Origin: Streptomyces sp. NBC_01116
GTDB taxonomy: Bacteria > Actinomycetota > Actinomycetes > Streptomycetales > Streptomycetaceae
DNA: 64,000 nucleotides
Direction of reading: 5' to 3'
NCBI RefSeq assembly: GCF_041435495.1
Contig: NZ_CP108644.1
Coordinates: forward strand, 1,364,001-1,428,000
The position numbers and the translations under genes are program-made. How positions within the stretch are numbered: position 1 is the first letter of the stretch; every line of letters starts with the position of its first letter. The notes under the pieces were generated by a model. It did not search any database, was not told the DNA's origin, and was given only the letters and a program-made list of their open reading frames with translations. Shown here piece after piece: positions 55,015-64,000 of this stretch.

Positions 55015-58000
55015 ATGACGACCCCCGACGCCGCCGGTGCGCTGTACGCCCCTGTGGGCATGGCGCTCCTGCGTGCCCCGGTGCTCCCCGTCGATGACCC
55101 CGCGCTCCGGGCCGGGCTCACGGACGATGCACCGGGCCCGGCGCCCGCCTCCGGCGCCACCGCTGACGGGATCACCGAGGAGATCGCCGACGAGACCGCC
55201 CATGCGCCCGGTGCTCCTGGAGAGGCCGGCCGGCTGCGGCAGGCGATCCTTCACCTGGCCGCCGACCCCCTGGTCGCCGAGGCTCTGGCCCTGTCGAGCC
55301 CTTCCTTGGCCGACCGTGTGGACGGTCTGCTGGAGGGCCGGCCCGCCACACTGCCCCAACTGCGCCGTTGCTTCCGGGCGGTGCTGCGCTACCGGATCCG
55401 GATGGGAGGCCGCTCGACCCCGTTCGGGCTGATGGCAGGGGTGACGCACGTGCGGTTCACCGACACCCTCTCCGTGCGGTTCGCCGGCGCGCACCGCAAA
55501 GCCGTACAGCCCGACGCGGCCTGGCTGGCGGAGGTGACCTCGCGGTGGGAGCGCCGGCCCGCGATCCTGGCGCACCTGCGGCTGTCGGCCAACGGCCTGT
55601 GCGTGCGGCGCGGCGAGCGTCTGGTGCTGCCGCACGTCACCGCTGCCGACAGCGGCCGGGCGGATGGACGGCCCGCCGACGAGGTGGACGAGGTGTCCGT
55701 GCGGTGCACCGAAGCGGTCCGCGCGGCGCTGGTCTGCGCACGCACGCCCGTCACCCACGCGGAGCTGGCGGCCCGGATGCGTGACAGCCTGCCCGAGCCA
55801 CCGGCCGGGGCGGTCGAGGGAGTCATCGCCGAGCTGGTCGCCCATTCCTTCCTGCTCACCGACCTGCCGCCCGCCCCGGACGCACCGGATCCGCTGCGCC
55901 ACCTGACCGATCGGCTCGCCGCCGTTCCCGCCGCCGCCGACGAGGCGGCGCTGCTGCGCGAGGTGACCGCCGATCTGGCCGGCTACAGCGCCCGGCCTCC
56001 GGGTCAGGGGCTGCACGGGCTTCGCCGGGCCGTGCGCCGGATGCGCGCCCTGCAACCCTGCGAGCGCCCGGTCACGGCGGACCTGGCACTGGACGCGGAC
56101 ATCGAGCTGCCCCACGCGGTGGGCCGGGAGGCCGCCCGCGCCGCCGAACTGCTGTGGCGAACCGGTCCGCCCGCGCAGTGGCGGCGCCCGCTGGGCGCGT
56201 ACCACAAGGCGTTTCTGCACCGGTACGGAACCGAGCGGGCGGTCCCCCTGGACGAACTCCTCGACCCGGTGGACGGTTTGGGGCACCCCGGACCGTTCGT
56301 GCCGAGCACCGGCGGGGACGGGCGGCGGGACAGCGTCCTGCTCGCCCTCGCCGAGGAGGCGGTCCTCGCGGGCCGCCGCGAGATCGAGCTCACCGACAAG
56401 GACATCGCCGCGCTGGAGGACGACGCCGGGGTGCCGCCGCCGTCGGCCGAGGCGGTCTTCCACCTCCTGGCTCCCTCACCGGACGCCGTGAAGCGCGGCG
56501 ATTTCACCCTGGTCATGTCGCCGCTGACCGGGTCCTGGCCCGCCGGCGCGCTGTGGGGCCGCTTCGCGCCCCTGCTCCCCGAGGCGGCGCAGGACCTCCG
56601 GAATCTGGCGGCCGCCGCCCTCACCGGCAGCCCGGTCGGCACCGCGGACGCTCCCGTCCCCGTGCAGCTCGTCTTCCGCCCCCGTGACGCCCGCTGCGGC
56701 AACGTCATCAGAACACCCCGCTGGGCCGGTCACACCCTCGCCCCCGGCACCTTCGGCGAACGGTCGGCCCCCGGCTCCCTGGGCATGGAGGATCTCGCGG
56801 TCGTCGCCACCCCGGACCGTCTGCGCCTGGTCTCGCCGCTCCACGGCGGACGTGAGGTGGCGGCCGGCACCTTCCACATGCTGAACACCGGCACGCACGC
56901 CCCTCCGCACGTACGGCTGCTGCAACTCCTGACCGCGGACGGGGTACGCCCGTTGTACGGCTGGGACTGGGGGGCGGCACGGGACTGGCCGTACCTGCCG
57001 GGCGTCCGCAACGGACCATCCGTACTGAGCCGTGCCCGCTGGCTCGTCAGGGACCAGGACGTCCTCGACCAGGCCGCGGAGACCCGGCACTGGCTGCCCG
57101 CCCTGCGCGCCTGGCAGCGGCGGTGGCGGGTGCCCGACCGCATCGAGGTGGGCACGTTCGACCAGCGCCTCCCCCTCGACCTGACCCGCCCCGCCGACCT
57201 CTCGCTGCTGCGCCGGGAACTGAGTCACCGGCCCGACGCGGAGATCCACGCGTCCGTCGACCCGGACGGCTCGGGCAGCGGCTGGCTGACCGGTCCCACC
57301 GGTGGCCACCACACCGCGGAGATCTCCGTGCCGCTGCTCCGTCGCACCGCCCCTGCCGACGCGTCCGGCCCGCCTCGGCGGCACGACACTCCGTCGAGCC
57401 GCCGTCCGCCCCGGCATCTCCCGGGTGGCGATTGGGTCTTCGCCAAGCTGTACGGCCCCACCTGGGCCCAGAACACCGTGCTGGTCCGCCACCTGCCCGA
57501 GCTGTTGGACGGCCTGCCGGACGAGGCCGACCGATGGTTCTTCGTCCGCTACGCCGACCCCGACCCGCACCTGCGGCTGCGCCTGCACGGAGAGCCCCGG
57601 GCGCTGACCGCCCGGGTGCTCCCGCGCCTGCACGACCTCACCGAGGACCTGCGGGCGCAGGGGCTGGCCGGGCGGCTGGTCCTGGACACGTACGAGCCCG
57701 AGACGGCGCGGTACGGCGGCACGGCCGAGGCCATGGCCGCCGCCGAGCGCGTCTTCCACGCCGACAGCGCGGCCGCCCTGGAGCACCTCCGCCTCCTCGA
57801 CGCCTCACCTCCCCCGGTGGACCCGCTGCTGCTCGCCGCCGCCGGGCAGGCCCACCTGGCCTTCCACTTCCCCGCGCCGGACGGCACCTCGGCGGAGCCG
57901 GACCGCGCGCGGCCGCTGCTCTCGATCGCACCGCGAGGGGAGCACCACGACACCTTCCGCGCACGCCGCCGGGAGGCCCTGCGCATCGTCGATCCGTTCG

Positions 58001-58269
58001 ACGGCTTCGCCACCCTGCGGGCCCTGCCCGCCACGGCGCCCCTGATGAAGGCGTGGACCGGCACAGCCGAGTCCCTGTCCTCCTACGGACACCACCTGAC
58101 CGGCACCGACGCGCAGAGGGTTCCGCTCCTGGCGTCACTGCTCCACATGCACCACAACCGCATCAGCGCCAACCCCTCCCGATCCGCCGAGAGCGCGGTG
58201 TACGCCACCGCCCGCGGCGCCGTCGAGGCGCACCTGACCCGCCGCGCGGCGACGGCCGGAGGGGTCTAA
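55015..58269 (+). CDS. Full-length LanB-type lanthipeptide dehydratase
   Basis: A 1084-residue protein. Residues about 50-760 are the glutamylation domain (RCFRAVLRYRIRMGGRSTPF near 119-138, with GLMAGVTHVRF). Residues about 805-1075 are the SpaB_C elimination domain (WVFAKLYGPTWAQNTVLVRH, WFFVRYADPDPHLRLRLHGE, LVLDTYEPETARYGGTAEAM, FHADSAAALEHL). LanB uses glutamyl-tRNA to glutamylate Ser/Thr, then eliminates glutamate to leave dehydroamino acids. Both domains in one chain mean class I. No LanC, LanP or LanT gene is nearby. ATG 55015 with AAAGGA upstream. Its stop overlaps the MocR stop on the other strand. Confidence 0.92.
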   Translation: MTTPDAAGALYAPVGMALLRAPVLPVDDPALRAGLTDDAPGPAPASGATADGITEEIADETAHAPGAPGEAGRLRQAILHLAADPLVAEALALSSPSLADRVDGLLEGRPATLPQLRRCFRAVLRYRIRMGGRSTPFGLMAGVTHVRFTDTLSVRFAGAHRKAVQPDAAWLAEVTSRWERRPAILAHLRLSANGLCVRRGERLVLPHVTAADSGRADGRPADEVDEVSVRCTEAVRAALVCARTPVTHAELAARMRDSLPEPPAGAVEGVIAELVAHSFLLTDLPPAPDAPDPLRHLTDRLAAVPAAADEAALLREVTADLAGYSARPPGQGLHGLRRAVRRMRALQPCERPVTADLALDADIELPHAVGREAARAAELLWRTGPPAQWRRPLGAYHKAFLHRYGTERAVPLDELLDPVDGLGHPGPFVPSTGGDGRRDSVLLALAEEAVLAGRREIELTDKDIAALEDDAGVPPPSAEAVFHLLAPSPDAVKRGDFTLVMSPLTGSWPAGALWGRFAPLLPEAAQDLRNLAAAALTGSPVGTADAPVPVQLVFRPRDARCGNVIRTPRWAGHTLAPGTFGERSAPGSLGMEDLAVVATPDRLRLVSPLHGGREVAAGTFHMLNTGTHAPPHVRLLQLLTADGVRPLYGWDWGAARDWPYLPGVRNGPSVLSRARWLVRDQDVLDQAAETRHWLPALRAWQRRWRVPDRIEVGTFDQRLPLDLTRPADLSLLRRELSHRPDAEIHASVDPDGSGSGWLTGPTGGHHTAEISVPLLRRTAPADASGPPRRHDTPSSRRPPRHLPGGDWVFAKLYGPTWAQNTVLVRHLPELLDGLPDEADRWFFVRYADPDPHLRLRLHGEPRALTARVLPRLHDLTEDLRAQGLAGRLVLDTYEPETARYGGTAEAMAAAERVFHADSAAALEHLRLLDASPPPVDPLLLAAAGQAHLAFHFPAPDGTSAEPDRARPLLSIAPRGEHHDTFRARRREALRIVDPFDGFATLRALPATAPLMKAWTGTAESLSSYGHHLTGTDAQRVPLLASLLHMHHNRISANPSRSAESAVYATARGAVEAHLTRRAATAGGV

Positions 58270-59724
58270 GGGCCGTCCCCCGGGAGCCCGTCGAAGGCGG
58301 TACGGAGGCGGCGGACGCCCTCCGCGATCTCGGCCTCTCCGGAAACCGCGGCGAAGCTCAGGCGGACGTGGCCTGCCGGGGGCTCGGCGCAGAAGTAGGG
58401 GCGTCCGGGGGCGATGGCGACCGAGGCGCGCAGGGCGGCCGCGACGACGGCCGGCTCGTCGGTGGCCGTTCCCGCGCCGCTGCCCGGGAGCCGGAGCCAG
58501 AGGCTGCCGCCGCCCGCCGGCAGGTGCGGCAGCGCGAGTTCCGGCAGCTCGCCGGCGAGGGCGGCCGCCATGGCCGTACGGCGGTGCCTCAGCTCGGTGG
58601 CGACGGCGGCGAGGTGACGGCCCCAGGACGGGGAGCCGACGAGTTCCAGCGCGGCCTCCTGGAGCGGCCGGGGGACGAAGAAGCTGTCGACGACCTGGAT
58701 GGCCCGCAGGCGCTCCAGCACCGGCCCGCGGGCGGCCAGGGCGCCGACCCGCAGACTGGGCGAGGTGACCTTGGTCAGCGAGCAGACGTGGACGACGACG
58801 CCGTCGGGATCGTCGGCGGCCAGCGGCGCCGGCAGCGGTCCGGCGTCGTCGTGGACGAGCCGGCGGGCGAAGTCGTCCTCGACCACGAACGCCCCGGCCG
58901 CGCGGGCGATGGCCAGGATCTCGGGTCGGCGGGCGGGCGCGAGGGTGGCCCCCGTGGGGTTCTGGAAGAGCGGCTGGGTGACGAAGACCCGGGCGCCGGT
59001 GGCCCGGAACGCGTCGGCGAGCAGCTCGGGGCGCACCCCGTCGGCGTCCATCGGCACGGGGACGGGGCGCAGCCCGGTGGCGCGGGCGGCGGCGAGCATC
59101 CCGGGGTAGGTGGGCGACTCCACGAGGACCGGTGCCCCGGGCGGGGCGAGCGCGCGCAGCGCCGTGGCCAGGGCGCTCTGGCCACCCGCGGTGATCAGGA
59201 CGTCGGTGCCGGAGACGGCGGGGCCGATCTCGCGGGCGAACCAGGAACGCAGTTCGGGCAGTCCGTCCGTCGGAGGGCGGCCCCAGGCGCCGGGCCTGCG
59301 GCCCGCACGGGCCAGGGCCGCGGAGAGCGCCCGCTCGGGCTGGAGGGAGGCGTGGAGATAGCCGCCGTTGAACTCGATGACGCCGGGCGGCGGTGCGGCG
59401 AGGGTGACGAGCACCCCGGAGGCGTCCACGGTGCGCGGCACCACTTCGGGTCCTCCGTCGCCGCTCAGCGACACCTCCTGCCAGGACGTGTCGCCCGGCG
59501 CGGGCGGTGCGACGCGGGGGTGCGCGCGGAAGGCGCCGGAGCCGGGCCGGGTGACGACGAGCCCCTCGGCGGAGAGCTGGGCGATGGCGCGGGAGACGGT
59601 GACGGGGCTGACCCGGAACCGTTCGACGAGCGCACGACTGGACGGCAGCTTTCCACCGGGTGAGTAGCGGTTGAGCTCGGCCCGCAGGGAAGTGACCAGG
59701 TCGGCAACGCTGCTACGCTCTTGC

Positions 59725-59726
<2 letters not shown>
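58266..59726 (-). CDS. MocR-type GntR/aminotransferase regulator
   Basis: A 486-residue protein. The N-terminal GntR winged helix is LPSSRALVERFRVSPVTVSRAIAQLSAEGLVV near residues 28-59. The rest is a class I aminotransferase fold (DVLITAGGQSALATALRAL, FQNPTGATLAP, PLP lysine in SLTKVTSPSLRVGAL). MocR proteins sense PLP or a related amine and activate a divergent gene, here the EamA permease. ATG at 59726 overlaps the permease ATG on the other strand. Confidence 0.88.
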
Positions 59727-60792
<1,066 letters not shown>

Positions 60793-60839
60793 ACTTGTCG
60801 ATACGGACACCGTCTCCCCCTGTGAGGAGGTCGCTCCCG

Positions 60840-61073
60840 ATGGAGGCGCACACGGGCGACCGGCTGCTGATGCACGGCAGGACCGTGGGACAGCACGACC
60901 GGGTCGCCGAGATCATCGAGGTGCTCGGCGACGGGGGCGCTCCCCCGTACCGGCTCCGCTTCGAGGACGGCCACGAACACCTGATGTCACCGGGCCCCGA
61001 CAGCGTCGTCCAGCATGCGGAGACGCCGAGGGACGAGCAGCCGCTGTGGCCGAGGGACGGGCGGCAGCGTTAG
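60840..61073 (+). CDS. DUF1918 small protein
   Basis: A 77-residue protein of the DUF1918 family: MEAHTGDRLLMHGRTVGQHDRVAEIIEVLGDGGAPPYRLRFEDGHEHLMSPG, the whole domain. Function unknown; small SH3-like beta barrel. ATG 60840, GAGGAGG ahead. Confidence 0.85.
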   Translation: MEAHTGDRLLMHGRTVGQHDRVAEIIEVLGDGGAPPYRLRFEDGHEHLMSPGPDSVVQHAETPRDEQPLWPRDGRQR

Positions 61074-61168
61074 GGGGCCGGACCCCGGCCCCGAACCCGC
61101 CCGCGCCCCTCGGTCCCGCGCCGCCCGGCCACCGCGCGCCCCGCCGGCGTTCCGGCCCGGCGCCCGGA

Positions 61169-62470
61169 CTACGTCGCCCGAGGGCGGCGGTGCGGATATG
61201 CCCGGCCCCGGTCCGGATAGAGCCGGACCCGGTCGGTGTAGTGGTCGGCCACCACACGCCGCATCGCGCCGATCCGGTCCGTCATCACGCTCTTCCCGGA
61301 GAAGTAGACGTGCCCGCCCACCTCCGCGTGGTCCCGGGCGAGGGTGAGGTGACGGGAGAGCTCCGCCGGGTCCTGCCAGGCGTCGGCCTGGGCCGGATCA
61401 CCGGCCTTGTACAGCGCCTCGCCCACATACAGCTCGACGCCCGTGCCCCGGACGGTCCCGCTCCACCAGGCGAGGACCTTCGCGTAGTCGGCGGCGGTCT
61501 GGCCGATGTGCCAGTAGATCTGCGGGCAGATGTAGTCGATCCACCCCTCCTTGACCCACTTGCGGGTGTCGGCGTAGAGGTCGTCGTAGGTCTGCACGCC
61601 CGCCCGGGTGTCCGACCCCAGCGGATCGGTCGCCTTGTTGCGCCACACCGCGAACGGGCTGATACCGAAACGGACGTGCGGCTTGATCGCCCGGATCCGC
61701 TCCCCCGTCTCGCGCACGAGCCGGTCGATGTTGTCGCGCCGCCAGGCCGCCCGGCCGGCGAAGCCGCCGCCGTACCGCTCGAACTCGGCGTCGTCGTCGA
61801 AGGCCTGCCCGGCCACCGGGTACGGGTAGAAGTAGTCGTCCCAGTGCACCGCGTCGATGTCGTAGCGCCGCACGGCGTCCAGCATCGCGTCCTGGACGAA
61901 GCGGCGGACCTCCGGCAGCCCGGGGTTGTAGTAGAGCTTCCCGCCGTACGGCACGACCCAGCCCGGGTTCAGCCGGGCCGGATGGGAGGCGACGAGGCGG
62001 GCGGGGTCGGTGTGGTTCGCCACCCGGTAGGGGTTGAACCAGGCGTGCAGCTCCAGGCTCCGGTCGTGTGCCGCGCGCACCGCCGTGCCGAGCGGGTCCC
62101 AGCCCGGGTCCTTCCCCTGGGTCCCGGTGAGGCAGGCGGCCCACGGCTCGTGCGGCGAGGGCCACAGGGCGTCGGCGGTCGGCCGGACCTGGAGCACTAC
62201 CGTGTTGAGCCGCAGCTCGACCGCCCGGTCCAGATACGCGAACAGTTCGGCCTCCTGCTTCGCCGCGGTGAGCCCCGGCTTCGAGGGCCAGTCGATGTTG
62301 GCGACGGTGGCGATCCACATGCCCCGCACCTCCCCCGCCGCCTCCGGCAGCCCGCCGCCCTTCCGCCTCCCCGCCGGGGAGGCGACCGCGTCACCGGCGG
62401 GCGTCATCGCCGCCAGCAGTCCGGCCGCGCCCAGCACGAACGCCCTTCTCGCCACACCTGTGCGCCGCAT
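61169..62470 (-). CDS. Secreted GHL10-type glycoside hydrolase
   Basis: A 433-residue protein. The signal peptide is twin-arginine-like (VARRAFVLGAAGLLAAM). The catalytic barrel: VRGMWIATVANIDWPSKPGL, LELHAWFNPYRVAN, AVHWDDYFYPYPV and WIDYICPQIYWHIGQT. GHL10/YngK proteins act on cell-surface glycans; exact substrate unknown. ATG 62470 (AGAGAGG upstream) was chosen over a GTG nine bases earlier. Confidence 0.85.
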   Translation of the reverse strand: MRRTGVARRAFVLGAAGLLAAMTPAGDAVASPAGRRKGGGLPEAAGEVRGMWIATVANIDWPSKPGLTAAKQEAELFAYLDRAVELRLNTVVLQVRPTADALWPSPHEPWAACLTGTQGKDPGWDPLGTAVRAAHDRSLELHAWFNPYRVANHTDPARLVASHPARLNPGWVVPYGGKLYYNPGLPEVRRFVQDAMLDAVRRYDIDAVHWDDYFYPYPVAGQAFDDDAEFERYGGGFAGRAAWRRDNIDRLVRETGERIRAIKPHVRFGISPFAVWRNKATDPLGSDTRAGVQTYDDLYADTRKWVKEGWIDYICPQIYWHIGQTAADYAKVLAWWSGTVRGTGVELYVGEALYKAGDPAQADAWQDPAELSRHLTLARDHAEVGGHVYFSGKSVMTDRIGAMRRVVADHYTDRVRLYPDRGRAYPHRRPRAT

Positions 62471-62657
62471 CCGGCCCACCTCTCTCCGCCACGTCCCGCT
62501 CCGACTCCGATGGCTCTACGTAATCGCATCCTTCCCATCCGTGGCCGTCACGACCCGCGGGACGTCCCCGTCGGCATGCGGAGTAACGTCGTGGGGTCGA
62601 GGCGGGCACCGGAACCACACGGGACCCTGCGATACGGAGAACGGCGAAAGGCACGAG

Positions 62658-63530
62658 GTGACGGACTCTATGGCCGACATTGCACGCGTCGGAGTGGTGG
62701 GCTGTGGCCAGATGGGCGCAGGTATCGCGGAGGTGTGCGCGCGCAGCGGCCTCGAAGTGAAGGTCGCCGAGACCACGGGCGAAGCACTGGAGATCGGACG
62801 CACCCGTCTGTACAACTCCCTCTCGAAGGCCGCCGAGCGCGGCAAGATCAGCGCGGAGGAGCGGGACGAGACCCTCGGCCGCCTGAGCTTCACGACCGAC
62901 CTCGGGGAGTTCGCCGACCGCGATCTCGTCATCGAGGCCGTCGTGGAGAACGAGCAGGTCAAGACCGAGATCTTCCAGGTGCTCGATCAGGTGGTGACCC
63001 GGCAGGACGCGATTCTGGCCTCCAACACCTCCTCGATCCCGCTGGTGAAGCTGGCCGTCGCCACCTCGCGCCCGGACCGGGTCATCGGCATCCACTTCTT
63101 CAACCCGGCCCCGGTGCAGAAGCTCGTCGAGCTGATCCCGGCGCTGACCACGTCGGACGAGACGATCGCCCGTGCCGAGGCCGTCGTGCAGGACGTGCTC
63201 GGCAAGCACCCGATCCGCGCCCAGGACCGGTCCGGGTTCGTCGTGAACGCGCTGCTGATCCCGTATCTGCTCTCCGCGATCCGGATGTTCGAGTCGGGCA
63301 TCGCCAGCCGCGAGGACATCGACAACGGCATGGAGATGGGCTGCGCCCACCCGATGGGTCCGCTCAAGCTGGCCGACCTGATCGGCCTGGACACCGTGGC
63401 CTCGGTCGCGGACTCGATGTACGCGGAGTACAAGGAGCCGCTGTACGCCGCTCCCCCGCTGCTCCAGCGCATGGTCGCCGCGGGCCGTCTCGGCCGCAAG
63501 ACCGGGTCGGGCTTCTACCCGTACGGCTGA
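62658..63530 (+). CDS. 3-hydroxybutyryl-CoA dehydrogenase
   Basis: A 290-residue dehydrogenase: ARVGVVGCGQMGAGIAEVCA binds NAD, IGIHFFNPAPVQKLVELI holds the catalytic His, and GFVVNALLIPYLLSAIRM and NGMEMGCAHPMGPLKLADLIG follow. It interconverts acetoacetyl-CoA and 3-hydroxybutyryl-CoA; in Streptomyces this feeds butyryl-CoA. GTG 62658 was favoured by GAAAGG upstream; an ATG at 62673 is also possible. A hairpin follows. Confidence 0.9.
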   Translation: MTDSMADIARVGVVGCGQMGAGIAEVCARSGLEVKVAETTGEALEIGRTRLYNSLSKAAERGKISAEERDETLGRLSFTTDLGEFADRDLVIEAVVENEQVKTEIFQVLDQVVTRQDAILASNTSSIPLVKLAVATSRPDRVIGIHFFNPAPVQKLVELIPALTTSDETIARAEAVVQDVLGKHPIRAQDRSGFVVNALLIPYLLSAIRMFESGIASREDIDNGMEMGCAHPMGPLKLADLIGLDTVASVADSMYAEYKEPLYAAPPLLQRMVAAGRLGRKTGSGFYPYG

Positions 63531-63576
63531 CCGTCCTGCCGGCGGGCCCCGAGCCGGAACGCCGGAAACCGGACAT

Positions 63577-63604
63577 GCGGCGCCACGGAATGTCGTGGCG
63601 CCGC
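63577..63604. terminator. Bidirectional terminator between convergent genes
   Basis: Perfect 11-base arms (63577-63587 and 63594-63604) with a 6-base loop between the dehydrogenase and asnB. Confidence 0.85.
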
Positions 63605-63623
63605 TTGTCGTCGGGGGGTCCGG

Positions 63624-64000
63624 TCAGAACTGGATGCCGTCGAGCTTGACGTCATGGAGGGTCAGCCAGGCGTTGAGCCGTACCGGGACCTCGCTGTACA
63701 CGGACCGCTGCATCATCGAGAACGGGGTGGAGATCGGCGAGGAGAGGTGGGAACCCACCGCGTCCAGGTCGAGCAGGGGCAGGACCGGCGACCGCTTGTC
63801 GGCGACGATCCCGGTCAGCTCCCGGTTGATCGCCTGGTCGTAGCCGAGGTCCTGGGTCGACGGGTACGGAGCCTTGCGCCGTTGCAGGATCGACTCCGGC
63901 AGCAGGTCCTTGGTCGCGTGGCGCAGCAGGCTCTTCTCCCGTCCGTCGAACGTCTTCATCGCCCAGGGCGTGTTGTAGACGTACTCGACCAGCCGGTGAT
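63624..64000 (-). CDS. asnB: Asparagine synthase (glutamine-hydrolysing), 3' part (cut by window edge)
   Basis: Only the C-terminal end is seen; the frame runs off the right edge. The visible part has VEYVYNTPWAMKTFDGREKS and LLRHATKDLLPESILQRRKA, typical of the C-terminal synthetase domain of AsnB. It makes asparagine from aspartate with glutamine and ATP. The N-terminal glutaminase domain lies outside, so its catalytic Cys cannot be checked. Confidence 0.85.
   Translation of the reverse strand, partial: HRLVEYVYNTPWAMKTFDGREKSLLRHATKDLLPESILQRRKAPYPSTQDLGYDQAINRELTGIVADKRSPVLPLLDLDAVGSHLSSPISTPFSMMQRSVYSEVPVRLNAWLTLHDVKLDGIQF

Overview
The window is high-GC actinobacterial chromosome, almost certainly Streptomyces. 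It carries ssgB (a sporulation regulator found only in sporulating actinomycetes), very GC-rich third codon positions, many GTG/TTG starts and a Streptomyces-type tRNA-Gly/Cys/Val array. No insertion sequence, integrase, CRISPR array or rRNA was seen. About 57 protein genes and 6 tRNA genes are supported. It looks like core chromosome with one small accessory locus.

Layout. 1-10 kb: end of a large membrane protein, tRNA-Val(CAC), ssgB and its divergent membrane neighbour, a CGNR regulator, a DsbA-like protein, a double GNAT, the coupled folate genes pabB-pabC, a five-tRNA array, and small zinc-ribbon and phosphotransferase genes. 10-20 kb: a membrane Ser/Thr kinase, a SpoU RNA methylase, and three cobalamin genes (cobA/cysG-like, a giant bluB-cobT fusion, cobL). 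20-30 kb: the methionine importer metNIQ behind a short Cys/Met-containing leader peptide, small membrane proteins, a sigma-like regulator, glpQ, plsC and a TetR-controlled drug exporter. 30-43 kb: helR with an upstream element resembling the rifamycin-associated element, an aldo/keto reductase, then arginine biosynthesis as two blocks (argG-argH and argCJBDR) separated by an L,D-transpeptidase, with ArgR-like boxes ahead of argG and argC.

43-54 kb: an ArsR-SRPBCC pair, a PNPOx-like protein, a GOLPH3-domain protein, a HEAT protein with a MerR-HEAT regulator behind a MerR-type operator, a membrane glycosyltransferase-like protein, a LysR-like effector domain without a helix-turn-helix, cyclophilin and a serine hydrolase. 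54-58 kb: the most unusual locus, a 77-residue RiPP precursor with an FxLD-type leader, no cysteine and a duplicated core motif, followed by a full-length LanB dehydratase. No cyclase, protease or exporter is nearby. 58-64 kb: a MocR regulator divergent from an EamA permease, a DUF1918 protein, a GHL10 glycosidase, 3-hydroxybutyryl-CoA dehydrogenase and the 3' part of asnB, cut by the window edge.

How the genes work together. argCJBDR plus argG/argH give the full route from N-acetylglutamate to arginine apart from the carbamoyltransferase step, with ArgR in the same operon. cobA supplies precorrin-2, cobL works in the corrin-ring pathway, and bluB-cobT makes and activates the lower ligand. 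metNIQ is a complete importer. The RiPP pair should give a peptide carrying dehydroamino acids but no lanthionine rings. Start codons were chosen by Shine-Dalgarno spacing, family length and overlap with neighbours; all function calls rest on reading motifs, with no database search.
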